Source: Dasypus novemcinctus
Taxonomy: Eukaryota; Chordata; Mammalia; Cingulata; Dasypodidae
Assembly (NCBI RefSeq): GCF_030445035.2
Contig: NC_080694.1
Coordinates: forward strand, 69,703,147-69,767,146
Direction: 5' to 3'
DNA: 64,000 nt
The notes below the pieces were generated by a model that saw only the letters and a list, made by a program, of their open reading frames with translations, was not told where the DNA came from and did no database searches. The stretch's first letter is position 1. Each line of letters starts with the position of its first letter. Of this stretch, positions 36,300 to 48,084 are shown one piece after another. The translations under genes were made by a program, and so were the position numbers.

Positions 36300-38100
36300 A
36301 GCCTCCATACTGTTCCGATGCTGATGTTCAATCCTGGCAGAACCTTTGATAAGGTCAATGGTTGTGGTTTGGCAGCAGATGGAGGTGATGGTTGTGTAGC
36401 AATATCAATGTGATCAATGTTGCTGGAGTGTGTGTTTGAGCAAGATTGGGGGTTTGATCTATTCACAGTGCTGGGGCATGGTATGGGTTTATGACAGGTG
36501 AATGTGCGAATCATTGAACTCTGAAGAGGGCAAGTATTGTTGAGGATACAATTGTGGGGGTGTTCTTTCAGGATCTATGGCATGGAAGTTTCACTGGTGC
36601 AGGGTGTTGGTTGCAGGGGTGTGTATGGATAGGTCCACCAGGATCATGCCTCTACAGGATATGAATGCCTTTGTGTTGTCATAATTGTGTTTTCTCCATG
36701 AGTGGCAACCCACACAATAGCCAAGAAAATATTAAACTCCCATCCTGGGGAGTCCTGCTACTTTTTCAAATAGAGTGGCAAAAACCTCTAGAGCATATAA
36801 GAAGTAATTAATAAAATAAAACAGGTCAATATGCCAAGGTTTTGATATGATTGCTTGTACTTATGAAGCTTATTCTTGTAAAATTGAAACTTAGCCTAAT
36901 AATAACCAATGCCTATGAGTTACCTCCTGAAATTCTCCTTGTTACCAAATGTGGACTCTCTTTAAACCAAGCTCAGCAAATAAATGCATTACCTTCCCCC
37001 TGGCATGGGACATGACTCCCATGGATAAACCTCCCATGCATTAAGGGATTTATACCAAACACCAACCAAGAATGCATTTGGAAAACGATGTTGACCAAAT
37101 AGGGGGAACATTAAATATAAAAGCATTTTTATGTCTAAGATATTTCAAAGAGAATCAGGAGATCATTCTTGAGGTTATGCTTATGCAAGTCTCAGGCAGA
37201 TTTCACTAATGCCATTGTGAACAAAAGGACTCTAGACACAACCAGACACTAAAGTCAAGGCACACAATCCCATGAATTCAGCACTCCACCAATGGACTTT
37301 ATTTTGAAATGTATGATAATTTATCTCCCCAATATAACAGAGTTAGTATCATTTATAATTTCCCTACATATGGTTCTTTTGTCCCTTTTATGACCCAATA
37401 GTTTATCACTATACCTATTAAATATTTAGACTTAAATATTCAGTTGATCATATGCTGGTTGAACCCTGAATCTCAGGAGAGTTGTAGTCAACTCCTACTC
37501 TCCATATCTTCCAACTTCCCCAGGACAACTAACACTTTGTAACAAATATTTCACAACATTGCAAGGTTTTGGTGGAGGGCTGATATATGGGATCCCTATA
37601 TGATGTTATGCATGTTTATTTTGTAAGTTCTCAACTTTTACTATACACTTATTGTTTAAGTATGTTTAGGTATGAAAGATAAATTTCATTATAATATATT
37701 AAAATATTTTTGATAATAGATATGTTTCATTCTAAAAACAGAGTATATCCAGCTGAAAGTAAGACAATTTCTCCTATTAACCTATAATAGCTAATCCCTC
37801 TCTTAATCTGAAGCAAAGTGGACATCATCCCAAATTCTTCAAGATTGAGGAATGAATATAAGGGGGAATGCAACCACAGTCCAAAGTTGATTTATTGTTA
37901 TTGTAGATACTATCATGAGGGAAAGTAAGAACTTATGACTCCGATATAAAGATAGTGACTACTAGAGTTTCTAAGGAGAAGGGAAGGGAAGAATGTATGG
38001 AATGCAGGGCACTTTTAGGGGATGGGATTTTTCTGTTTGGTACTGTAATGACTGAAATATGAACATTATGCATTTGTGAAAACCTATAAAACCTATAAAA
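36300..38100 (+). mobile_element. Old L1 3'UTR relic, interrupted
   Basis: Second diverged 3'UTR copy next to the one at 35640. Landmarks: 'tatgagttacctcctgaa', 'atgggacatgactcccatgg', 'aacctcccatgcattaaggg', then 'gctggttgaaccctgaatct', 'ccccaggacaac'. At about 37530-37780 it is interrupted by sequence matching 21970-22090. It resumes with 'ctcttaatctgaagcaaag', 'gcacttttaggggatgg' and 'actgtaatgactgaaatat'. The first 500 bp (36300-36800) are assigned with less confidence. Confidence 0.6.
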
Positions 38101-39165
38101 CTCTAAAGAATACCCTATTGGTAAAACTTTTCTTTAATTGTACCTTTGGTAAATTGTATAAGCCTTTAAAACTTTATAAACCTTTAAAAATATTGTTTTC
38201 AAAGGTTTTCTGCTTTATTACTCTATTTCCAAGACACATGTAATTATTAATTACTATTGTCACTGCTTCTCATTTTCTAATAGATTTTTTAACTGGAAAA
38301 ATGGAAAACTTCATTATTACAAGCTTCACACTAATGCAGAAGCTGACAAAATAGTTGAAATATACAAATAGAGTTTAATATCTCCCATGTATAGCAATAA
38401 AAAACCATAATGGAAATATTGTATATGAAATTCAAGACTAAATAGAAGAATAATGAATGATAGTCATATGAAACTTATTTCATAAATCAAGGTTGTTACA
38501 ACAGATCAAAATTTGAAATGGTGAAAAGAGGAAGGAAATATTCTAGAAATAATATTAAATTCAAAATACATTACTAATTTTTGACACTTTTTGAGATAGA
38601 AGGGAACAGTAAGGGAAGTTTACCAATAAGTCTATAATGTTCTTCTGAAAAAATCTAGCAGCATGTTTATTAAGGAAACATTCATCATAATTTGAGGGGG
38701 GGGGGATTTTCTACTGTATCAGTAAGCCTTTCCACAGTAAGATTTGATACTGCTACATTGAGGCAAAATTTCTTCTTCTCTGGGATATGTCAATTTTACT
38801 ATGAAGCTTTTCTAGTGATTGGATAATGGCCACCAAATTATTGAAGGCAATACTCGTATTTATAAAATATCTTCACAGTAACACTTAGATTGTTGTTGAT
38901 ATTATAGCCTAGAGAAGGTGAAACATAAAATTACCTACCACAACTCTCAAATGTAATTTTAAAACTGTCATTGGATAACAATTCTGAAAAATGGGCCTAC
39001 CTAAGCTTTATAAAAACATATGAAATTAAGACATTGAAAAAGCAACAGGAATAAAAGCAGAATAGAATTTCCATGGATTAATGCAATTGCTGGGTATCTT
39101 TGGTATTTATCTCTGGGAGGATATATCACTTAACATAAACTTTCAAATACAAATATAAGTGTCTG
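38101..39165. other. Unassigned AT-rich DNA
   Basis: No gene recognised. It contains a run of about 11 G at 38696-38704 and flanking bases, which is simple sequence. Confidence 0.4.
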
Positions 39166-39462
39166 GAAGGATAAAACCTGGCATTGCAAATTAGTGAAGA
39201 CATAATAAATTATTAGGGTAAATACTAACTCACTCACAATAGTGGTAATAAATAGATCTCTGATTCATCAATTAAACTAAAATATTCCTAAGAAGATGTT
39301 TGTAAAGAATTCACTGTAAAATAAATATTGCAATAGGAGGTGGGAATATGAGTGAATACTTGCATAAATTTGGAATTAGAAAAGTTTTTATAAAACAAAT
39401 TAAAAGTAGGGTGTGTTTAATATTTCATCTAGCAGATTATAAAACAAATATAATCACTGAAA
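39166..39462. repeat. Duplicated block, Z part of copy B
   Basis: Matches 2155-2460 through 'gatctctgattcatcaatt', 'gtaaagaattcactg', 'gaatacttgcataaattt', 'ttagaaaagtttttataaaa' and 'tttaatatttca'. In copy A it directly follows part X; here it is about 6 kb away, separated by part Y and old L1 relics. L1-C is inserted at its right edge. Confidence 0.75.
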
Positions 39463-39464
39463 GG

Positions 39465-41018
39465 AATTCCATAAAAATGGCAAAGGAGTAGGTAGGCAAT
39501 GACTGACTATCTCTCAAGAATAGTGTGGAGAAAGCAGATACTTATCTGAAGGAAGTGCTTTGGTTATATATAGAATGAGAGGTGCTCTGAGTCCTCTAAG
39601 AGGGTTCTGGAAAGATAAAGAAGGAAACCATGAGTTGCTGCTCCTGTGGCTGGAAATGGCACATGTACCCCACCCTCACAGCAAGTAGCCTCATTGCCCC
39701 AGCTGAAAAGGGACTCAGAGGGGCTTTGCCTAGGAGAAAGAGGGTCTGGCAGAGGGTGTAGAGAGGTTTCTCTGTGGTTAGTTCAGACAAATGACCCCCT
39801 TGAATCGCAGAGGTTCTCCATCCCAATGGCAAAGTTTTACAAGGGATCCACTCAGGCAGGCCGTCATGCCCACCTGCCTGCCAGGGGAGAGAAAGAGATT
39901 AAGAGGGGTGGGGACAAGTGCCTAATACACAGAACTCTAGTAAGCTGTAGAAGTCTAAAAAAGCCTGGGGCAAATGGTAAATAGCTCTCCAAGGGCTAAT
40001 AGACCTAGGAGACAATTTGGCTCAGTGGAGGAATTCCTGCCTTGCATACGTGAAGTCCTTTGTTCACTTCCCAGGTCTCTCAAGACAGTGATCCACCTGG
40101 TTATCAGGCACCCAGCTGATACTTTATGACAGGAAACATATAGACATTCTTTTTGAAAATGATTTATTGGATCTTTTATTTTTTTAAAGGTTACTTTTTA
40201 ATTTTAAGTTTTAAAATTTTAATCACAAAGTTGGTACATCACCTGCAGAGGACAGGCTGTAAGGTGACTGACTGATGAAAACCAGCAGTCTGAGAAGCAC
40301 CTTAGGGGTCTGAAGTGAAGGCTGTTTCTTCTTGGTTGTTTTATTATTCTTGTTCCTCTTGCTGCTGCTGTTTTGTTTCTTGTTTGGTGGGTTTCCATTT
40401 TCTTTGATGTCTGCAACTTTTTTTTCTTTTACCCATTTTTTTTCTACATAATTCATTTCTTTTATTACTTACTTTTCTATCTTCCATTTTCCATGGTTTT
40501 TCATTAATCCCACCTCTTTCTGTTTGCTCTTCAAATTTATTATATTTATTTGATTCTTTCACTCATCTTTTAAAAATCAATTTTCTTTCCTTATTTTCTA
40601 CATTTACCTTTTTTCTTTTTTCTTTTCCTCTCTTCTCATTATTCTGACCTTTTAATTCATTCTAAATATCTTCACTTGATTTTGTTTCTTATTAATTTTT
40701 TCCTATTCCACTTTTTAAATCTTATTCCTCTGTACTTCTTATATTTTTCACTTATGTTAATTATTTATTTTCCTAAGTCTTGTGTGGTTCCTCTTATAGA
40801 TTTTTTATTATTATTACTATTATTCTTTTCTCTTCTTATCACTTAATTTCCCTGGTCATAATTATTTTTTCAAGGGAACACAGACAAAAGCATGGAAATA
40901 AAATAAGAGGAAACAAGTGTCAAAGCGAAATCTTAGAACACACAAAAAACAACAAAATAAAACACTAGCATAGAAAGAGAAGCTAGTGAACTGAGTAAAT
41001 ACATCAAGATAAACAGAT
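39465..41018 (+). other. L1-C 5'UTR
   Basis: Begins with the YY1-like AAAAATGGC (39473-39481). It includes a purine-rich GC-moderate section, the tRNA-like segment (40010-40130), and the C/T tract (40380-40880) before ORF1. Open frames such as 39646-39984 are not conserved in L1-A. Confidence 0.75.
40010..40135 (+). other. tRNA/SINE-like segment in L1-C 5'UTR
   Basis: A-box-like 'TTGGCTCAGTGGAGGAATTC' and, about 35 nt on, B-box-like 'GTTCACTTCC'. Then 'CCTGGTTATCAGGCACCCAG' and 'CTGATACTTTATGACAGGAA', shared with L1-A at 1310-1425. Confidence 0.6.
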
Positions 41019-41985
41019 GTGTAGATACCTGCCAAAAATTACAAACCATACTAAGAAACAGGAAGACATGGCCCGGTCTAAAAAACAAACTAAAAAACAG
41101 GAGGTGAGGAAGAACATGGAACAACTAATCAAAGATGTCTGAGCAAATACCATGAATCACTTAATGAAATGAAGGAAGAAATGGAGGATAGTAAAAAGAC
41201 ACTTGGAGAACATACCAAAGAAATTCTAAACATATGTAAAAAGATAACTGATATGATGATGATGAATGGCACAATACAAGAAATTAAAAATATACTGGAA
41301 GCATACAGCAGCATATTTGAACAGGCAGAGGAAAGAATTGGTGACATGGAAGACAGTATATCTGAAATCAGGCAGATAGTATAACAGATAGGTTAAAAGT
41401 TAGAAAAAGTCAAGCAGGGACTAAAATGACAAAACAAAACACAAAAACATATGCATTATAAGCATTCCAGAGGGAGAAGAGAAGGGAAAGATGGAAGAAG
41501 GAGTGTTAGAAGACATAATGGCTGAAAATTTCCCAACTTTATTGAGAGAAATGAATGTATATGTCTAGGAAGAACAGCATACCACACTCAGTATAAATCT
41601 TAACAGGCCCACATCAAGACATACCCTTGTCAAACTGCACAACTCTCAAGCCAAAGAAAGAATAGTGAAAGCAGCAAGAGAAAAGAGACCCATCCCATGC
41701 AAGGGAAGCTCAAAAAGATTTATGACTTCTCATCTGAAACCATGGAGGCAAGAAGGCAGTGGTATGTCATATCTAAGGTGTTAAAAGAAAAAAACTTTCA
41801 GCAAAGAAGTCTCTATCCAGCAAAGTTGGTATTCAGAAATGAGGGAGAGTTCAAAATATTCATTTATCAACAGGAATTAAGAGTCTTTGTCAATAAGAAA
41901 CCTGTCCTTCAAGAAATACTAAAGGGATTTCCACAGGTTGAAGGTAAAAGACAGGAACAAGACAGTTGGGGAAGTATATAAGAAT
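41019..41985 (+). pseudogene. L1-C ORF1, broken
   Basis: The N-terminus is degraded (start region about 41019, several stops). A coiled-coil stretch is open at 41169-41384 (MKEEMEDSKKTLGEHTKEI... EERIGDMEDSISEIRQIV). After a stop the RRM region follows in pieces (IPEGEEKGKD-like near 41470, RPTSRHTL-like near 41610). The C-terminal domain is open at 41697-41981 (DFSSETMEARRQWYVISKVL, FRNEGEFKIFIYQQE). The order matches ORF1 of L1-B, L1-D and L1-E. Non-functional. Confidence 0.82.
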
Positions 41986-44582
41986 AACTAAAAAGATAAA
42001 AGAGAAATAAAAACAAGATATAGCATACATAAACCTAAGGAAAATATGACTAATATAAGTAATTCCATGACAATAATAAAATTGAGTGTTAATGGCTAAA
42101 AATCCCCAACTAAGATGAACAGATTGACAGAACTGATAAAGTTATGACCCACCTATATGCTACAAAAAACACACCTTAGACCCGGGGTGCAAGGAGGCCA
42201 AAAGTGAATGGTTGGAAAAAGATTTTACTTACAAAAATAATGGAAAAGGGCAGGAATAGGTATACTCATATTGGAGAAAATAGACTTTAAAGGCAAAATT
42301 ATTATATGAGGCAAAGTGACACTATATATTAATAAAAGGTGAAATCTATCTAGAAGAAAAATCAATCATAATCATTTATGCACCTAACCATGGTGCTTCA
42401 AAATACATAAGATAAACATTGGAAAAACTAAGTGGAGAAATAGATGCCTCTACAATTAAAGTAGGGGACTTTAATATACGATTATGACCATTGGACAGAA
42501 ATCTTGACAGAGAATCAGTAAAGAAACAAACATTGAATATACATTAGAGGATCTGGAACTAATAGATACATACAGAACTTACACCCAAATACAATAGGAT
42601 ACACATTCTTTTCAGCAGCACATGGATAATTCTCCAGGATAATCCACATGAGAGGCCATAGACTAACTCTCAATGAATTTAGAAAGATTGAAATTATACA
42701 ACAATTTCTCTGACCACAATGGAAAGAAGCTAGAAATCAGTAAGAGTCAGAGAAGCAAATAAGGAACAAATATATGGCAGTTAACAACACACACTTAGAA
42801 AATTGGTGGTTCAAGGAAGAAATTGCAAAAGAAATCTGATTCTACCTTGAAAGAATGAAAATGACAAGACAAAGTGGCAAAACCTGTGGAATTCAGCAAA
42901 AGCTGTACTGAGAGAGAAATTCATAGCCATAAATGTGTATATGAAAAAAAAAGAAGAGCTAAAATCAAAGACCTATCTCTATACCTGGAGGAGCTAGGAA
43001 AAAAAAAACCCTAAAAAGAGCAGAAAGAATGAAATAACAAAGATTAGACTAGAGCTAAATGAAATTGAAAACAAGAAAGCACCAGAAAAAAAATAAACAA
43101 AACCAAAAGCTGATTCACTGAGAAGATTAATAAAATGACAAATCCTTAAGTAAACTGACAAGGAAAAATGGAGAGAAGATGCAAATACATAAAATAAGAA
43201 ATGAAGAAGGGGATATCACCAACCCCACTGAAATAAAGAGTATCATAAAACGATATTTTAAAAAATTGTATGCCAACAAGATGGCTAGTTTAGAGGAAAT
43301 GGACAAATTCCTAGAAACAAACAGCTATCCTACATTAACAAAAGAAGAAATTTATGAACACAACAGACCAATCACAAGTAATGAGACTGAATATGTCATC
43401 AAAGTTTTCCCAGCTAAGAACCTGGGGCCAGATGGCTTCACAGGTGAATTCTACCAAGAATTCCAGAAAGAACTAACACCAATCCTCCTCAAACTCTTCC
43501 AAAAATTGAACTGAAGGGAGTTCATCATTCTCTGATGCCAACACCACCCTAATACAAAAGCCAAAGACACCACGAGAAATGAAAAATATAGACCAATCTC
43601 TCTAATGAACACAGATCCTAAAATCCTCAACGAAATGCTTGGTAATCATGTTCAACAACACATCAAAGAAATTACATAACATGACCACGTGGGCTTCATC
43701 CCTTCTATGTAAGGCTAGTTCAACATAAGAAAATCAATCAATGACTATATTACATAAACAGATCAAAAGAAAAAGATAACATGATAATCTCTATAGAAGC
43801 AGAAAAATCATTTACGAAAACACCGCAGCATTCCCCATTAAGAAAAATTCAAAAGATAGGATTAGAAGGAAACTTCCTCAACATCATAAATGGAATATAT
43901 GAAAAACACACAGCTAACATCATAGTCAATGAAGAAATCCTAAAAGCTTTCCCTCTAAGATCTGGAACAAGACAAGGATGTCCACTGTCACCACTCTTAT
44001 TTAACATTGGGTTAGAGGTAATTATTTGAGCACTTAGGCAAGAAAAAGATATAAAAGACATCCAAATTGTAAAGGAAGAAGTAAAATTTCATTATTTGCA
44101 GATGACATGATCCTATACCTTGAAAGCCTTGGGAAATCTACAAAAAACTTCTAGGGTTTATAAATGAGTTCGGTAAAGTGTTAAGTTATAAGATTAATGT
44201 ACAAAAATCATAGCATTTCTGTAAAACAATTATGAGCAATGTGAGGAGGAAATAAAGAAAAAATTACCATATACCATAGCAACTAAGAGAGCTAAGTACA
44301 TTGGAATAAACTTAACTAAAGATGTAAATGAGTGTATGCAGAAAATTACACAAAACTGTTAAAGGAAATCAAAGAAGGCCTAACTAAGTGGAAAAATATT
44401 TCCTGTTCATAGATAGGAAGACTAAACATCATTAAGAAGTCTATTCTACTCAAAGTGATTTATAGATTTAATGCAACCCCAATAAAAATTACCACAGTAT
44501 TTTTTTTACTGGAAAAGGTAAATATGAAATTTATTTGAAAGAGCAAGCAGCACCGAATAGCAAAGGACATATTGAAAAAGAA

Positions 44583-44715
44583 AAAAAAAAAAAAAGAAAA
44601 AAAAAATCAAAAAAAAATCAAAAAAAAAAAAACAAAAACACATATATATTTTTAATGTAATATTATTACAAAGTCAATAAAAAAAAAAGGAAAAAAAAAA
44701 GAAAAAGAAAAATGA
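44583..44715 (+). mobile_element. Very short A-rich retro-insertion in L1-C
   Basis: Sequence between two copies of a 'gaaaaagaaaaa' motif, not present in L1-B/D ORF2. The core reads 'tttttaatgtaatattatt' and is surrounded by poly(A). The core resembles the L1 3' terminus ('ttttttaatgtaac'), so it may be an extreme 5'-truncated L1 insertion of under 130 bp. The low complexity makes exact borders uncertain. Confidence 0.5.
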
Positions 44716-45036
44716 AATTGGAGGAATCACACTATCTGACTTTAAAACACACTACTAATCTACAATGGTCAAAACCACGTGGTATTGGCACAAGAATAGA
44801 CATACTGACCAACAGAATTGAAAGGAGAGTTCTGATATAGGTCCTTGCATATAGAGTCAACTGATATCAGAAAAGGCCACTAAGCACAATCTACTGGGAG
44901 TGAATGGTCTCTTAAACAAATTGTGCTTAGAGAACTAGATATCCATAGCCAAAAGAGTGAGAGCAGAACACCATCTTACACCATATACAAAAATTATTTC
45001 AAGATGGATCAAAGATCTAAGTATAGGAACCAAGAC

Positions 45037-45487
45037 TGTTGGAAACTGAGGCACAATGGCCTCTCAAGGAGAGATGTGCTGTCTCCATGACTATGCTTGC
45101 AACCTAAGGAATGCCCTGATTGGGAGTTCCCAGCAAATGGGTTGAAGCTGTTAAAGGTTGAAAGACAAGATGAGCTCGTACCTTTTGTAGTGAATAGAAC
45201 ACTTAGACTTTGTACCTTGAGATAAGATTTTTTAAATTTCCTTAGACTATGGGTAATGCTGATAGTTAATACGTGTTGCTCCTTAATGTCATGTATGCTT
45301 TGTTTGTGCTTATTGGCATGTAGGCTACCTTTGCCTGCTTCTTGACATGTACACTGTGGTATATAAAGAGTCCCTTGTAAACAATAAAGTTGTCTGATGA
45401 GCTTGAGGCTTCAATGCTCTCAGAACCCCTGATCCCAATCTCTCTTGTCTTTCATTCCCACTACCCTTTGGGTGCACGACTTCGACA
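45037..45487 (+). mobile_element. Solo LTR, 451 bp, ERV class II-like
   Basis: Begins TGTTGGAAACTGAGG and ends CACGACTTCGACA (TG...CA), flanked by the exact 6-bp repeat CAAGAC at 45031-45036 and 45488-45493. Inside are a TATA box (GTATATAAAG, about 45359) and a poly(A) signal (AATAAAG, about 45384), in the right order for plus orientation, with U5 of about 100 bp. A 6-bp duplication and a 450-bp LTR fit betaretrovirus-like (ERVK-type) elements. Recombination between two LTRs has removed the provirus interior. The 63-aa frame at 45390-45581 is an LTR/L1 fusion, not a gene. Confidence 0.93.
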
Positions 45488-46188
45488 CAAGACCATAGAG
45501 ATCTTGGAAGATGAAGTTAGGAAGAAGCTACAGGATCTCATTTTAGGAAATGGTTTCATGAACTTTACACCCAAGGCATGAGCAATGAAAGAAATAATAG
45601 ATAAATGGACCTCCTCGAAGTTAAAAACTTTTGCACCTCAATGGAGCTTCTCAAGAAAGGAAAAGGTAGCCTACTCAATGGGAGAAAATACTTTGTAACC
45701 ATATATCTGATAGGGCCCTAATATCCAGCATATATAAAGAAATCCATTTTAAAAATGGGCAAGTGATTATAATAGACACTTCTCCAAAGAAGAAATACAA
45801 ATGGTTAAAAAGCACATGAAAAAATTCTCAACATCACGAGCTATTAGGGAAATGTAAATCAAAACCACAATAAGATATCATCTCACAACCATTAGAATTA
45901 TGGTATTTAAAAAAAAACTACAAATGGTGAGGATGTAAAGGAATGGGGGCCCTTACCCACTGCTGGTGAGAATGCAAAATGTTGTAGTATTTGTGGAGGA
46001 CAGTCTGGCCATTTCTCATGAAGCTAACTATAGAACAGACATATGATACAGTAATCCTACTGCTGGGAACCAGAAGAATTAATACAGGGACATGAACAGA
46101 TATATGCAAACAAATGTTTGTAACAGGATTATTCAGTACTGCCAAAAGTTGGAAACAACCCAAATGTCCATCAACAGATGAACGGATA

Positions 46189-46341
46189 TGTTGTAGGAGA
46201 AAATGTATGAACATGGAGGTGAAAAGAAAGACACAACATAACGGGGTTCAGGGGTCATCATCGCTAAAGAGATGAGGCAATTTTTCTTGATTAAACTGTC
46301 TTTTTATATCTTTTGCTGACCTACTTAATAAATACTCCTGA
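46189..46341 (-). mobile_element. Probable ERV LTR, R/U5 side (split by L1-E)
   Basis: The left edge is TGTTGTAGGAG on plus, i.e. the LTR ends in CTCCTACAACA on minus (a proper CA end), and it abruptly cuts L1-C. On minus a TATA-like GATATAAAAA (46301-46310) precedes 'acccctgaacccc...tgtgtctttc'. This resembles the U5 of the solo LTR at 45037 ('acccctgatccc...tgtctttc'). I infer that this and 51898-52127 are one LTR separated by L1-E. Confidence 0.5.
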
Positions 46342-48084
46342 GAGGTGGGGCAAGATGGCATCTGAGTGAGTGCACCTCAATCTCTCCTGCAAAGAAGCAG
46401 CTGAGTAGGGTTGGAGTCCTGCTGGAGCAGGCTGTTTCAGGGGCTTGCAGGGTAGGAGGTGTCTGGATGTTGATTTGGTGAGACAGTGACAGAAGAGGTT
46501 CTTGCAAGAGGTAGAATTTTGAGTTTCTGACACAGAAGTCAGAAGTTGTGGGTGGGACTCTTCACCCTAGGACTGGCAGTTGTGGTGATCCCTGAAAACT
46601 TTGTTGTGCTGTGGCGTTCCAAATCTCAGATTTATCGGATGCATAAATCTGATAAATCCCAGGTCCATATCCCCTAAACCCCAGTAGCCCATGCTCCATG
46701 GACACAAATACCTTGAGTCTGCAATATCCCAGACTTCCCATTCCCAAATCCAGCACACACTGAAGTCTGTCTGAAGTCCATGATTACCCTAGCCCTCTGC
46801 ATTTTTTTTTCTTTTTGAGCTTGTAGGAGCATACCAGCTGATTTGGGAGATCTGGGAAGAAAGGAGAGGTGAATCTGCTGAGAAAGCCCAATTGACCTAA
46901 ATGTCCTGAGATGAAACGTGGTCTGGGAGAAGGTGGAGTCAGAAAATCAATTAGACTTACCCTAGCGCACCTAAAGAGGAGGGACTATAGGACATGCTAT
47001 CAAAGATTCCAATAGCATATATGGGGTTTCTGGTGAGGTGTAGGTGCTCTCACACTGGAAATAAAGAATCACTGTCTTCTGTGTTGAGTTGATTCATCAA
47101 GGACTCACTTGAATCTCCTACTGGACACCTCATGCAGCTTTCCTGCTTGCCCTGGGAGAGAGGGAAGTGAGGAAGGGAAAAAGGGAGAATGTCAGATCCC
47201 TAAGCATTTTATTTAACTGCAAAGAGGATTCCTAGCATGAAACTTTGGTTCTTTTTTTTTTTTTTCCCTCGTGGTTGCTATTGTTGCATTGTCTCCTGGT
47301 TTTTTCTTCCATTTTTTCCCACAAGGCCCTTTTCTTTTCTTTAGTTTTTTTCTCTTTTTCTTGCTTGCTTCCCATCTTTTTTGGTCTCCCCTTTTCCTCT
47401 TTTTTCCCTCTTTTTCTTGCTTTCTTTTTTTTTATTTTTTAAAAAATATAATAGTTGCTGCATGGAGAACTTCAAATTTGCTGTGTTTCCTCATCTTCCA
47501 TTTCCTCTTATCTGTTGTATTGAGTTTGGCCACCTACACTATCCCCTTCCCTCCACATCTTTCTATGCTTCTTCACCTACTGTTTCTCTTACATTCCACT
47601 TCCCTTTGTTTGGCCCCCAAATTGTCTGACCTTTTATATCTAATACCTTTGTTCTGTTTTCTGTCTTATTCACTATTTATATTATTGTCTTTCTTTTCTC
47701 TTTCCCTCTTTCATGAAAACACTCGTCTTTCAATTCATACTATATTCCTCCCCATATTCGGTGGACTATCTCATTTTAGGTACTCTACTTATTGTTATAA
47801 CTCTACACAACTTACATGAGTCTAAAATCCATTCTCCTAGGTCTCACATTGTTGCTTTGTTAACATTTATTGTCAATACTACTTTATACATTTTCTTTTC
47901 TTGCTCATTTTGCTTTCCCTGGTGCTAATATTTTCATTCAAAATGAACTTAGTCAGCAACAAGAAAATAGAGTAAGAAGAACAAAGTGACAAAGAGAAGA
48001 CATAACATGCAAAAACAACAACTAAAAATTAAACCCCAAGACTAGACAAAGGAGCCAAGGAACTGATTAAACCCATCAAGATAA
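46342..48084 (+). other. L1-E 5'UTR, uninterrupted
   Basis: Head, middle ('aatctgctgagaaagcccaa', 'gagggactatagga') and C/T tract (47240-47700) are all present without the SINE of L1-D or the deletion of L1-B. It is the most complete younger-type 5'UTR here, at about 1.74 kb. The 182-aa phenylalanine/leucine-rich frame 47271-47819 comes from the C/T tract and is not a gene. Confidence 0.8.
46351..46359 (+). promoter_or_regulatory. YY1-type motif at L1-E 5' end
   Basis: CAAGATGGC ten nucleotides into the element, the same position as in L1-D. Confidence 0.7.

Larger units (their letters stand above)
39465..46188 (+). mobile_element. LINE-1 copy L1-C (older 5'UTR type)
   Basis: Plus-strand L1 with the same 5'UTR type as L1-A. 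Order: 5'UTR 39465 to about 41018, ORF1 to about 41985, ORF2 from 42046. It stops abruptly at 46188, in the 'tcaacagatgaacggata' region near the ORF2 end, where the ERV LTR begins with TG. It is interrupted by a short A-rich insertion (about 44585-44700) and a solo LTR (45037-45487). The missing ORF2 end and 3'UTR were not found on the far side of the ERV. Confidence 0.9.
42046..46188 (+). pseudogene. L1-C ORF2, multiply interrupted
   Basis: Starts at an ATG at 42046 (MTNIS-). Endonuclease pieces lie in shifted frames to about 42720. This copy keeps the endonuclease-RT linker that L1-B lacks. An open stretch at 43179-43514 includes AKNLGPDGFTGEFYQEFQKE (RT start). 43781-44029 has [20 protein letters not shown]. 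The catalytic FADDMILY region is near 44090-44120. It is disrupted by an A-rich insertion at 44585-44700, a solo LTR at 45037-45487, and truncation at 46188. The C-terminal part reads [11 protein letters not shown] at 45549-45581 and continues to 46188. Confidence 0.87.

Noticed and set aside
38690-38710. Poly-G run (and poly-C near 60508)
   Set aside because: Simple homopolymers; no G-quadruplex-like repeat pattern of separate G-runs or adjacent gene to give them a role.
45390-45581. 63-aa open frame
   Set aside because: Accidental fusion of solo-LTR U5 with L1-C ORF2 sequence.
47271-47819. 182-aa Phe/Leu-rich open frame that looks membrane-like
   Set aside because: Translation of the L1-E C/T tract; not a protein gene.
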